From Tubulanus polymorphus (Eukaryota; Nemertea; Palaeonemertea; Tubulaniformes; Tubulanidae), in assembly GCF_964204645.1 (NCBI RefSeq), contig NC_134027.1, positions 24,726,485 to 24,790,484 on the forward strand: DNA of 64,000 nucleotides, in the 5' to 3' direction. Positions 31,686-45,100 of the stretch are shown here, piece by piece; within the stretch, counting starts at the first letter, position 1, and each line of letters begins with the position of its first letter. Under the pieces are notes generated by a model that made no database searches, was not told the DNA's origin, and saw only the letters and a program-made list of their open reading frames with translations. The position numbers were made by a program, and so were the translations under genes.

Positions 31686-32154
31686 CTTGATTTTCGATTT
31701 AATTTCGTGTCGAGAATGTGTTTTTGTTTCAATTTTTTTCTAGTCAGCGTGGGGAATCCCAGGTTAGTTCATCAGCGCGGGGAAAACCAGGTCAATTCAA
31801 TTCAATTCAATACAAACACCGTGGCCCAGATTAAACTCGAGGGATTCAGACGCCGTATCGAGTCCAAAATTGAAAATACAAAATTCGAAATGGATTTGAA
31901 CCGTGATGTCACCATTTAAAATAAGTGATTCACCAGTACACCCGCTGTATCCGTCAAATAGCTATCTAAAGAAATGATCTGCAGTTTACACCAGCAATGA
32001 CGCCGGACGGAATCACTCCAGTTTCATAAATAAAGAATTGAATTGAATTGACGAGTACAGCCATCTCGAGAATAATCTAGATTCTCGATGATGGATTTTT
32101 GATGGATTAATGATGGATTGACTGATTGACTGGCGCTGATAGAATTCAATCAGA
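31686..32154. promoter_or_regulatory. Bidirectional promoter region between LAP2-like gene and APEX2
   Basis: Only 469 bp separate the two start codons, so the region must hold both 5' UTRs and promoters. There is no TATA box at a credible place. Short caattcaattcaattcaat and gaattgaattgaattgac runs (about 31796 and 32035) face each other. Confidence 0.6.
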
Positions 32155-35100
32155 ATGCGGATTGTAACGTGGAATATAAACGGTATTCGGGCGACCCGTG
32201 AACCGATTGAAAACATTCTTAACTCGTTTAAAGCTGACATCATCTGCATTCAAGAAACTAAAGTTACCAGTAAGTTGTCATTCTCTTCTCTTCACGCACG
32301 CTCACCACACTACACACACACACTGTGACACAGCTCGCTTCAGCTGAAGTTTTTTTTTGTGGGGGATTTTTGAAATTTGATTAATTGGTAGGATTCAAGA
32401 ATAGGGGACTAGTGGTTAGGTTTAGGGTTAGGTTTAGGGTTAGAGTTGGGTTTAGTTCCCTAATCTTCATTAATTACTATTTATATAACTATCATTATAT
32501 ATCATCATTATCAATTACTATTATTATTACTTATTTAATTACTATCACTACATATATATTGCTATAGTCCCCTATTCTTAAATCGCACCGATTAATTGTA
32601 ATTCGTGATAAGAGAGTGTGTCCAGTGTTAGCTTTAAGCCGGGCGTATGTTGGCCCTGCCACTTGTAGCAATGTATCTATCTGCAACTACAACCAACCAG
32701 AAGATGTCCTGAACTGTGAACACACTGTAGTGTAGTAGTAGTGTTGGGCGCCCAACAGTGTTTCAGGACATTTAATAAACCCCGGCCATCATTAAATGCC
32801 ATTCTTCAATGTATTGTTCTGTCAATTTATTGCATGTCTTATCCTATGTATGAATGTTAGATACGGCGCAAAAATATATAAGTTCAATTTCAAGTTCCCA
32901 TTACCAGCATCTGATCTGGTCGCAACCGCCGGCTTGTCCAGCAGCGCCAGTTTCGGTGAGTCGCACATGTTTGACTTTCTAGGATACAACGCGACTAAGT
33001 CTCCCAGTCGCAATGGACCTACCAAATGTGACTGACGAAGACTAGCCGATCACCGACACTGACAATCGGCATCCTAACTGACCTCTGCCTGAGGTGACGA
33101 TTGCATGTGACCACAGGACGACCTTCCACCTGCTTTAGTTGCTTTATTAACCCTTGATTAATGATTTACGATGGAACTAGTGCAAGGGTCTCAGCTGTTC
33201 TTTAATTCTTGATAAGCCCCTTGCCTCTTTAGAAAGGCCCTCTAGCAGCCTGGGCACAGGTTGTTCACCCACTTAGTCACGAGTCTTGGCCCATCAAATC
33301 CTAGAACTGAAATGGGCCCAATCTTACAGGTAGGCCTACAACCAGTGGTATTGTGCAGTCTGACAGTTTGGCCAATGGCCTAGAAAACCTGGAAAACTCA
33401 GGGAATTTGTTTTGGAATGATTTTGTAATTTTCGGTTTCATTGTTATCACCGGTAGGCCTACGTATTGTCAATTCAAACCCGACCGATTAAAGATTAAAC
33501 TCTTTTATGAAACTGTATCCAGTTAACTGTCACGCTCCCAATGCCTCCTTGATTCATTAAAACCTCCTTCAAAACGACTTTTAATTGTTCTTGAAACTCC
33601 TTTTATTTGAGCGAAATGCCCAAAACACCTTCAAGAATCCTTTGATTTTGAGAAATAGGTTTTTCAGGATTTTTTGTGTAGTTTGTAGTTGTGCAGTATC
33701 AGTAAACTACAACTAAATCAGTACCTGGGACCTGTAATTTCGTTGCCCAATTCGGCGGTTACTAAGTTTGAATCTGGGTTACGGAAAGTGAAGTAAAGTA
33801 ATGTAAATTAGTAAAGGATAAGAATTAGTTAATAAAACCACTCAATTAATGGTTTACTGAGAGATAAACAGTACCGATTTAGGAGGAATCGATATAAATT
33901 GTGATTTGAAAGTGATGCAGACATTTCCTCGAAATTTGATATTTTCTGCTTTAAAGCTCATTATATATCCACGAATAACCGATCCATAGGCAGCCTGCTA
34001 GTTAGGCCTATCAGTGTAAAAAGTTCGTCTCAATTACACGATGAATAATGTATATGCGCTACAGTCATTGTGACGAACGAGTCTGTGCTGTTTCAATAGT
34101 TTAATCGATATTGTATTCCAATGATAGCTATGCACTTGTGTTAATGAAATTCACCTGCCCGCTCCAGACCGGCGGCAGGGGTCTGTGCAGTGCGCAATCA
34201 CAATATCTTTCTCAACCTCGAAAATTGAATAGCGATAACTTTCACGTCTTCCGGAAAACCGAACGCTCAAATCTGGAGATTTGCGATGACTTAAGGAGGG
34301 GGGGGGGTGCGCATGCTCCCAGTGAATTCACGGGATCCTCCCCTAGATGATCTGATGCCTGGTACTGAAAACATTTTGAAGATTTAGAACGATAACCACA
34401 CTCAAACGTGGTGAACGGATAATAAGATAAAAACCCACTATTTACAGATTAAAAGAATTTAAAAACCAGAATTTATTTATTCAGTCTAAAATATATAGAA
34501 TACACGACGTTTCGATCTCACCCTAGAGATCATCGTCAGGTGTGAGATATAGACTAAAAACAGGGGTATATATACAGAGGAGAACAGGTTAATTGAGTAA
34601 ATTGGTGAGTGAGTAAATAATTAGTGTTTGGCAATTTAAATCACCAGGGGCTGGTTTAAAGTTTGTTGTTAACTTAACCCTCAGGGGTTAGCTCAATTGA
34701 AAAAGAATTGAGTTAACCTTTTCAGCGCTGACTTAATAATACCCTATAGTGCTGAAGATAATTTGAAAATTTTGAATGATTCCACCCTAGTGTGTTGAAT
34801 AACGGGAATACCACTATAGTGGAGCGGTGTATTGTTAGTTACTAGTATTTCACTTTGTTTGACAGGTGCTGCCATCTTTCAATAGAGATAAAAACTAATA
34901 ACTAATTTCATCAATACACCGCAGTGCGGTGTACTAACAAAATCCATCACCGATTTATACACCGCACTGCGGTGTAGACGCACTGAAAGGGTTTTAAAGT
35001 GAATACTAGTCTATAAAACCGGGCCCAGGATATTTCGCCCGCGCTCTAGGTGTTTTTGATACTGGCGTACTTGTTGTGGCGGCCCACTTTCAGTACATCT

Positions 35101-38100
35101 ACACCGCAGTATAGATAAGATATAAGATTTTAACGTGACAATCGACACGTCGATTCCGTCACTTTGTTGCACGGTCGCTATAGCGATTGATGATGATAGT
35201 TTTCCCGCCGCAGGAGGTTGGTCTTGTTATTATATTTCTGTTAGACTACTGCATTTAATTTTACCGTATAATCTTCTTTTTTAACACGGTCCCTACAACT
35301 CATTGATTCGTTAAAAACTCTTTCAAAACTGAAAATACTTTTAAAGGGTGCTTGAAACCCATTTGATTGGATCGATAAAATGCCCAAAACTCTTCAGTCT
35401 TCAGTCTTGAGAATTAGATAGGCAATTAGAGATGTTTGTAGTGCAGTAGATTACCCCTACATCGATGTAGTTTGGATCGGGATAATTTTTTTTTACCCAA
35501 TGGGATACTGGCAACACCAGATGGCGCAACAAGTGAAGATCAGTAGTGAAAACCAGTTCATTTTCAATCATTTTCAATGAAATTTGAACATTATTTTCAG
35601 GCTTCTGAATCTGGAAATTATCAAACGAATCATCGAATCGAAATAGCATTTCCTTTTTCACTCAGCGTGTGGTATTGATTTCACTGAAAATTGATTTACT
35701 CGTCAGGAAAGTTGACTCGGAAGTTTATTGAAATGTAGAAGAAATTAAAAGCGCGGTAACCCAGTGCCACTAGCGAACCTGGCGGATTATCGCTGAATCC
35801 TCCCTTCCCTCAATAGCCTTGCCTTGCCTTGACAATAAAGTTGAATTGAATTTTTCTTGAAGTTTAATAAAGTTGAATTGAATTTTTCTTGAAGTTTAAT
35901 AAAGTTGAATTGAATTGAATTTTTCTTGAAGTTTAAAAAAGTTGAATTGAATTGAATTTTTCTTGAAGTTTAATAAAGTTGAATTGAATTTTTCTTGAAG
36001 TTTAATAAAAATGAATTGAATTGAATTTTTCTTGAAGTTTAATAAAATTGAATTGAATTGTTGTCTGATTTCAGGGGATCAGCTCGACGAAGCGATCGCG
36101 ATCGTCGACGGTTACAACAGTTACTTCAGTTTCTCGCGCGTTCGAAGCGGCTACTCGGGCGTCGCCACCTATTGTCGTAACGTGACGGCGTCGCCGACTC
36201 ACGCCGAGGAGGGTCTCACCGGTCGCCTCGCGAGGCGCGCCGACGAGCGACTCGTCGGCGCGTACGGAAATCTCGACGCTTTCTCCGACGACGAATTGGA
36301 TAGTTTGGACGCGGAGGGTCGCGCCGTTTTAACGCAGCACAAAATCAAGTAGGTTTCGTTCGTTTCTATCCGACTTCAGATATCTCTGTATTTGCTGAAT
36401 TTTTAAAAGGGCTGCATTCATTGTTTAGTTTATGACATGATGGCTGCTGAAGTAGCAAGGTTTTTTAATCCCCCCGGGGCCCGGTTTTATAGACTGGTAT
36501 TACCTTTAACCAGAGGGTTAACTCGATTGAAAATGAATTGAGTGAACCCCCGGGTTAAAGGTAATACCAGTCTATAAAACCGAGCCCTGGAAAATACAGA
36601 AAATTAAGCTAGTTTTGGTGTAATTTCTATTTTTCACATTAGCTCAATATATTTCATAGCATTTCGGCATTGATTGACTATTGGCATTGATTCTGGTAAG
36701 GGCAGAAGATGTTTTATAAGGGGCGGTTGATATTCAGGTGTTTGTTTTTTTCAAGAAAGGAATGTAAGGAAAAAGGGAAAAAAAGTGAAAAGTTGAAAAT
36801 GAAACTTGAAAAGAAACTTGATTGCATCTACAGACCACACTCCCCCAAGTCGGTGAAAAAAGTGAACGGCTAAAAACTTGAAAACAAGCCATTAACATTG
36901 AAGAACAGTTAACAAGCTGTTAACATCGAAAAACAGTTAACAAGCTGTTAACATCGAAAAACAGTTAACAAGCTGTTAACATCGAAAAACAGTTAACAAG
37001 CTGTTAACATCGAAAAACAGTTAACAAGTCATTAACATCGTAAAGCAGTTAACAAACCGTTAACATCAAAAATTGGACCTCATTCAACGATTGGACTGAG
37101 CTTGATAGCCGGTGCAATGATGTACCGGTTCGCGTTTTAATCACGTTTAGATTCTTTCCGAAACGATGCTGTTCTTTAAGGTAAAAGAAACGTATTTAAC
37201 CGGGGCCCGCGCACTAGCTTCACAGCCACAACTAAGCCACGGCAATTTATCAGCGGATTTCGACGCCGAAAACTTTCCCGCGCCATTTTGCTTTTTGGCG
37301 ACTAGAATATCAAATGTGTAAGATATCAGCGTCTAAAACACTAGGGCCAGTTTTATAGACTGGTATTACCTTTTACCCGGGGCCAACTCGATTTATTATC
37401 AATTGAATTAGCCCGCGGGTTAAAGGTAATACCAGTCTATAAAACCAAGCTGAGGGCCCAGTTTCATGAGAAAGAAAATTTTTGGTGTAATTGCCATTGG
37501 TAACTACACGTTTTCAATGAGGACAACAATTCAAATTTAACCGTCTTAAGCTTAAACTATTACCGGCCCCTGGGCTGGGTTTCATAGATGTGGAAGAAAA
37601 ATAGTCCCTGGGAATATTTTGAAGTTCGTCAGTTACAACCATGGTTTCTCATTGCGACTATGGTGGTTGTCACCCAGATTGAGGATTTACCCCGCAGGGA
37701 TAACTTCGATACTCAGTCCATGAAACCGGGCCCTGGAAGTTTCACCCGTACGCCGGCGATTGTGACGCGCGCTCGGTTGTGGCGGCATTTACGCTAATGT
37801 GCGATTCTCGTACCAACTATGTCAAATTAATTCTGAGCTATAGGTCTAGACCGATATTCAATCCTCGACATTTAGTATAAAATATCAATTATTTAGGATA
37901 TCAATATTTTACAAGTTGAAAGTATTAATATAATGATAGTAATTATAACAATAACTTTTTTTTATACCGCTGTCGACTGCGTTTTAGAGCGGTTTACATG
38001 AAATATATCATATACAAATCTTATATAATAATACCGAACATTCGCACCGACTGCTGCGTCGTTACTGCACGTATCGCCCTGGAAATTTTCCTGATTTGAC

Positions 38101-39136
38101 GTGGGCACGGGTGATCACACTACATAAAAGGCCACTTTAAAATGCTTTAAAGTACTGAGTACGCCTGATGATGGCTAACAGTTGTTAGCCATCATCAGGC
38201 GTGTATTCATCATCCTGAAAAAAGATTGCGTAAATACCAGACTTGAAACTCCAAATTGTACCCTAGTTTTGTCATTATTCCAGCTGTTGGTCCTTAATGG
38301 CCCATAAATTAAAATCATATTTATTTCGGAATATCTTAAGTAATATTGTGAACTTGATGAATGTTCGGTATTAAAATGGCTCGCGTTAATTCTTTAAACT
38401 TGTAAAATATTGATATTTGAGGATTGAAACTTAAGTTGATTTATACTCGATTTCCAAAGCTGTCAACCTGATATTAAACAACAGACAGTATATAACTGAT
38501 AGATTTCTAGGGGTAGATCATTGTTCTGAAGCTGATAACAAACTCATCAGGTAAGTGCGTAAACTACGGGTGACGAGGTAAGAAAACTTTTCGATCAAAT
38601 CAAAGTTCTACGATAAGAGGAAAAGAATAGAAGCGGACGATTTTACGATTTCAAATTTGCGTCATTTCGATAGCCATTTTCGACATAAATGATGTAAAAA
38701 CTGATCATTGTACGTAAAACTGACTAGACAACCGATGAAATGTGATGATAACTTGTTGGTCGATTTAAAACCTCCATTGTTATTCATGCATTGTTATCGC
38801 ATTGTTTTTCGAACTAGATTTTACCATTTATTGCGGGACTTCGACGTACGAAACAAAATGCGCATCTATTTTGAATAACTGAAAGATTAAATCAACAATA
38901 TTATTGTAGGCCTAACTGTTACAGTGATTCGGTAGTTGTTTAACTGAATCTAATAAACATTTCGAATTCGCTTTCAGAATGTTTACTAAAACCCTGTTCA
39001 TCACGTTGGCCTTGTTAATGGTCGTTGGAGCTGTCGCGGCTACTGAAGGTACGTTATGAGGTTTTTGCTACAGCGAGTTTTTTATTTCAAGTATTCATTT
39101 TAGTATATACAGCCTAAACCGATAAACCGCCATGCC

Positions 39137-39172
<36 letters not shown>

Positions 39173-42100
39173 ATTTCTTTACCGCTCTCCACTACGTCTT
39201 ATAGCGGTTTACATAAAGTATACACATCATATTACATTTCAATAAAAGGTTGTTTGAAAAGGTAGGTTTTCACACCAGATTTAAATTCATCGATATCTGT
39301 GCAACTGCGTTAATAAGAGAGCAGATTGTTCCGTAAAATCGGAGCAGCCGAAGCAAAAGCTCTTTCACCGTAAAGAATTGTATTAAAAGGTACATGAGAC
39401 AGAATAACTTGATTTGTAGATCTAAGACATCGACTAAGTCTATGAAGAGACAGCATTTCTTGAATATACCGCCACCCCCGCCTACTTAGTACCCTCAGTA
39501 GCTCAGTGAGATGAGGCGTGATGCTGTTGCAGCCACTATCATTGCTGAGTGACAATGGGTTCGGGTCCCGCTGGCTGCTTACCGTGTGCGGGGCAACGCT
39601 TCAAAGGCCGCGGTCCTGTTGTGAGGTTAAATGAATAATCCAATAGGGTTAGTCTCAGGAAAACAAGATCCCAGTAAAGTAAAACCTAAACAAACAAAAA
39701 CAAACAAAGGTCAAACATACTCTATATACCACCGAAATCGTTCTGCACCAGGGAGGGGGGGGGGGTTGACTGTAATTATATCTACTAAAACTCATTGTGC
39801 TGCCATCTTTTTAAAACATATCAAGTCATATCTTTTTTAACTCGTAATGTAATCTTTTCTCGATATTTGTGTATATTTTGTCTATTTTTGTCTCGTACTA
39901 TACCTACCACTTCGTTGACGCATTGCCATAATGTTTTATCGTAAAATTTTGATAGCGTCAATTTAAGATTGAATGGAATTATCTATTTACAGAAATTCGG
40001 GTCGCAAAGAGATACACGAGGTGTGTTTGTCGTGGCAAACCTGGCAAGTATCACTGGGCGAGTTCGTCTAATGGCCATTGTTGTAGAGGTCCCTACGGAA
40101 CCAGATGTTGTCCTAATTAAGATTTTCGTTCTTTCGCTGATTCCTAAAGGAATTGATATCTAAAGGGATTGATATTCCAGTCGAATAAAACCAACAGATA
40201 CAAAATAGTCTACGACCGGTTTTCTGTTCACTTTTTTGTCGACTCTGGGCGTATGACGGCCTGTAGATGCAATCAAGTTTTTTTCAGATAATAATGATAA
40301 TGATAATAATATTATAATGATAGATTTGTATAGCGTCTGTTTCATTGAAACAATTTTCACCAGCGCTTTTATGATAGTGATACTAAATTAGAGTTCATCG
40401 GATGGCTGGCTATTAAATCTACGTCAAGATCGAGGGTCTCGCAAAGGATGAATTATGATTAATTGTTGATTCAAGTAACTCTATATATATATAATCATGC
40501 AGTAAGTGATTGTCATGTAATAAATCGGCGATATTCTGTTGCGAAACCGATATTCACGCTGCTATCATCGTCAGTTTTTAAATAATAGCGCATGCGCATT
40601 GATGGCGAATACAGCGCAAAGTACGCTCTAAGTTCCCCCCCCCCCCCGCACACCGACGAGCGTACTTTGCAATGTGGCGAAATATATCAAAACACGTTAG
40701 ATATTTGGCGAACAGCTTAAACAGCTAAATACACCGGAAAAATCACTTGCACACGAGAGCGACTGCATTGTTCGGGCCTCGATGTTCGCGATGACTTTTT
40801 ATCGTTGACAATTTGAGCAGCCGAGTGACATTTCTACACAAAAATAAAAATGAAATACGTCGGGCATTATTACATGAATAAGTCTTTGTTAATGTTGAGG
40901 CTAGACTCGTTGGCCGCGGCATTTTCAGAAAAAAAAACGAGTATGCGAAAGAATGGTATTTTACTTTGCATGACTTCGCGTTAGACGCACCGACCACACA
41001 ACTATGGAACTGGATCCAGAGTCAATTCAAACCCACACAACTGTGGAACTGGATGCAGAGTCAATTCAAACCCACGCAACCGTGGAACTGGATCCAGAGT
41101 CAATTCAAACCCACGCAACCGCGGAACTGGATCCAGAGTCAATTCAAACCCGCACAACTGCGGAACTGGATCCAGAGTCAAATTAAACTCATACAACTGT
41201 GGAATTTGATCCAGAGTCAAATTAAACTCACACAACTGTGGAATTGGATCGAAAGTTAAATTAAACAAAAGTGCAAAAGTTTTTTTAACTGAAGTCCCAG
41301 CGGGCTATTGCGTTCCTGTTACCGTTGAATTGTCGTCCCTCGTCCGCGCTTCATCAGAATAAAGAAGACGTTTTGGGCAAGAAAATGAACCGAGTTCACG
41401 CGGAAATCAGTCGGGAGATGCGCTTCTTCGAGTTTCCACATTATTTGCCAATATCGTTCGGGATGGGTATTTTTTTCTTCGCGTCCTTGAAGGGACCGAT
41501 CTTATTTGATCCGTACCGGGTTCTATTGCTGATACGGTGAGATCTGTGTGGGTGAAATAAAAAGGTGATATCGGGTGATTTTGTCGCTGTTACGTGGCAC
41601 CTCAGCAGGTGTGGCTTACATCAAACTGATAAAACCAACCATTTTAAGAAGTAACGAGAAGCACTCTTAGTGTATGTTTCGCAGATGGAATTTTTAGTCA
41701 TCGTTAGATTGGCTATCCGGATAAAAAGGTCTTGAGTTGTGATTTAAGTAAGCTGGAACTGGTTTTGAATTGTTAGATAGTTCATAGAACTCAAAATAAG
41801 CTCAGACTGGTTTTCAAGTTGTTAGAACCTAAGTGAGCTTATGTATTAAGTTGTTAGATAGGCTTTAGAACCAGAATGAGCTTAGACTGGTATTCAGTTG
41901 TTTGATAACCGAATTGGGCTTTGACTGGTTTTTAGTTGTTAGATTGGCTATAGAACCAAAATGAGCTAAGACTAGTATTAAGTTGATAGATTAATTATAA
42001 AACCAAAATGAACATAGACTTTATCTTTATTTAGTAGATAGATTGGATATGGAATGAAAGTGAGCTTAGACTGGTCTTAAGTTGTTATATTGGCTATAGA

Positions 42101-45100
42101 ACCGAACTGAGCTAAGACTCGTCTTAAATTGAGACCTTATTAGAAACGTTTTTCTTTCATAGTTGAGTTTTCTACTTAAATATCACACATAAGCTTGGAT
42201 TTTACATTTTGGATTGAACAGTCTTTTGATCGATTTTATTCAGAGTTGGTGACAATGTTGAAGACGTCGTCGTCATTAACGTATACTGTCCTCGCGCCGA
42301 CCCGGAACGTGAAAATCGTCTACACTTCAAACTACAATTCTACAAACTTCTAGAAATCCGCGTCGCTGCTCTACAATCCGCGGGAAGGTGAGTTAAACCT
42401 TTCAGTGCTCATCTTAATTAATAGATACCTGAACATCCTTCTTTAGCACTACTGACTGTCCTATCCAAACATATCTGTCAGATATTCAAATTTATCATAT
42501 CCGGGAGGTGGTGCACTAGCAAAATCTTAAACTGTGAAACTGGGTTCAGTGTTTTTCAAAAGGCCTTAAAATTTATTCAGTGCAGTGCCTAAATCTTAGT
42601 CGCTTCAGCACTATGGCTGACCAATTTGGAATGGACCAAGTCAATACTGTGTTTTGACACATGTTTTTACTTCAGCAGTTGCTTTTATTCACAAACAGGG
42701 AAATCGGCCATTCTTAAGTATCGAACGGACATTTTGGCTGGTCTAAATTGTTCATTTTGGTTGGAGCGGACTAATTTAGAACAAATTTTTTCTCTAGTCT
42801 TGAATTGGACCAGACTGAATTTACAAGGTTCTCAATAGCATAGCGTGAACGCGGCTATGCGTGTCCTTCATTCAGGGCTGATTTGTTTTTTTTGCTCTTT
42901 AGTATTTTCTGACATTAAGTACGTTCAATGATACAGGTATATATCAACTACCTATTGTATTCGCCGATGAGTATCGTGATACTTACACATCAATACAATG
43001 GGTTCAGTCGTAAGCGTATGTATTCTCCGTTTACAACAGGGTTGAGGGTTTTGTTTTTTCACCATAGTGAATTTGCGTTTACCATTGAAACCCAAGAGTC
43101 ATCGCATATTACAAACTATCGGTTAAAACAAACAGATTTTCTGGTCTACTGAAATTTTATGCGCTCGCAACCTTTCCCCCTTACACCAACCCCCTTTCCA
43201 ATTATAGCCTCCCGCTGAGTCTCGGGGCAACCTTTTCCCCTTACACCATGCCCCTTTCCAATTACAGCCTCCCCCTGAGTCTAAGGGCAACCTTTTCCCC
43301 TGACACCATCCCCCTTTCCAATTACAGCCTCCTGCTGAGTCTCGGGGCAACCTTTTCCCCTTACACCATTCCCCTTTCCAATTACTGCCTATGGCTGAGT
43401 CTCGGGGCAACCTTTTCCCCTTACACCTCCCCCTTTCCAATAACAGCCTTTTGCTGAGTCTCCGGGCAACCTTTTCCCCTTACAACATCCCCCTTTCCAA
43501 TTACAGCCTCCCGCTTTATCTAAACCACCAACCATTGATAGATATATAACATATTATTGATATAAATGGTTGATAGTCTGTATGATATTATCAAGATTAA
43601 AAAAGAAGTAAATGTACTTCATCTGTTTTCAATGTCATGTTGTGATAAGATAAGTCCGGGTGAACGAACCGTCGAGTATGTCGAATGTTTTCTCCTTATC
43701 TGCGCGACACACATCTTCAAACAACGAATCGAAACTCGTTAGTGAGTTTCTAGACTGTAGACTGTAGCGAATTCGCTATTTCTGAAAGGTCTTGAATAGA
43801 AATTGGTGTTTTTCTTAATCTTGAATTACAATGGGAATTGTCCCCTAGATCGATTGATTGATTATTCATTTGTTTATTGATTTGATTTGATTTTATTTGA
43901 TATGATCAAAATCAGGGGGTTTTGATTTTGAGATCAGATAACTGACGAATCTTCCAACCAGCCTGAACCTGCAAGCAACTAAACTGATTGGGGTTGATTT
44001 CTGTGGCAACGTTTGTGGAAATTACTGCAATAAAAGATCATATTTATTTACTGGGTTGGACCTAGGCTTTTTTCAAAGGGGACACAGAGTCATAGCCAGT
44101 GCTGTGCGAGCTCGTAGATGGGTGGGACATTATTCTAGTGACTTTTCAGGACATTTGATCCCATTGTCTGCATCATGGCAACTTTTAAAACTATAGATGT
44201 ATTCATAAAACGTATCTTAATAGAATTAAGCCAGAAAAAAAGGGCACCCGGAAAATTTCAGGTGGGGGTGTGCAGCTACGTCATCCTCTCCGGATCCGCC
44301 CCTGTTTCGATCGTGGAGATTAACATAATTTTTTTAACGGGAATTTTCGAAAATTCGGCGTCTGGTTTTTTAAATCCGTCTGACTCCGTACGCGGTGAAG
44401 TATGTAAATACGCGCGAAAGCGCGCCTGCGCAACATGGCACTGTTTACTTTAGGGAATGAATTTTGCGCCGACAGACAGCAGCGTCGATGCGATATTATT
44501 GAGCCGTTAAATAGCTGACGGCTTTTTAAAAATCTTGGCTCATTTTCGCAATTCAACGCGATATGTCATATATCGATTAGCGATAACGATAGCGTTATCG
44601 CGATATTTGCAATTAGAAAAAAAAACAAGGAACATATGATATGATTTTTTTTGCATAAAAGATTGCTACAGAGTTTAATAAAATAAATACACTATTCAAG
44701 CAAGATACTGTAGGCCTATATACCAATAAATTATGCGAAGAATGAATTACTTTACATTAGTTATTGTCAGTCACCTGCGAGGTGGATTCAGGGACCATTG
44801 TTGCGGGTAGCACTACTTATAAAAAGGGCATAATCCACGACAAGTGTGTCACTTCCGGAACCAGTTGCAATTCATGCGCAATAAGTTGGCTCGGGCCTGG
44901 TCCGAGATTTTTGGTTAGGCCAAACAGACGAGGGCCTATTTGACACAGGTGCAAACAGTCTTCCAGGTCGAAAATGCGATCATGTGATCGCGGCTTATTT
45001 AGTTAGGGTATAGTTAGTGTAAATGTTTATGAACCTACATGATTCCTTCGCTCTAGTCAATCAGAGCCAGCATCAAACCGCAATTTTGGCGAACGGGCCT

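Noticed and set aside
32796-33035. Overlapping frames in APEX2 intron 1
   Set aside because: No homology recognised; only the small cassette-exon possibility is kept as a weak finding.
39310-39555. 81-codon minus-strand frame as a host gene
   Set aside because: Matches the conserved C-terminal end of LINE proteins and is followed by an AAT microsatellite tail; transposon relic.
40966-41268. Repetitive open frames on both strands (88-97 codons)
   Set aside because: They come from a 39-bp tandem repeat whose period is divisible by three; no start context, splice logic or homology.
43123-43457. Repetitive frames with a CKGKRLPRDS-like motif
   Set aside because: Produced by the 59-bp minisatellite with frame-preserving length changes; not a cysteine-rich protein gene.
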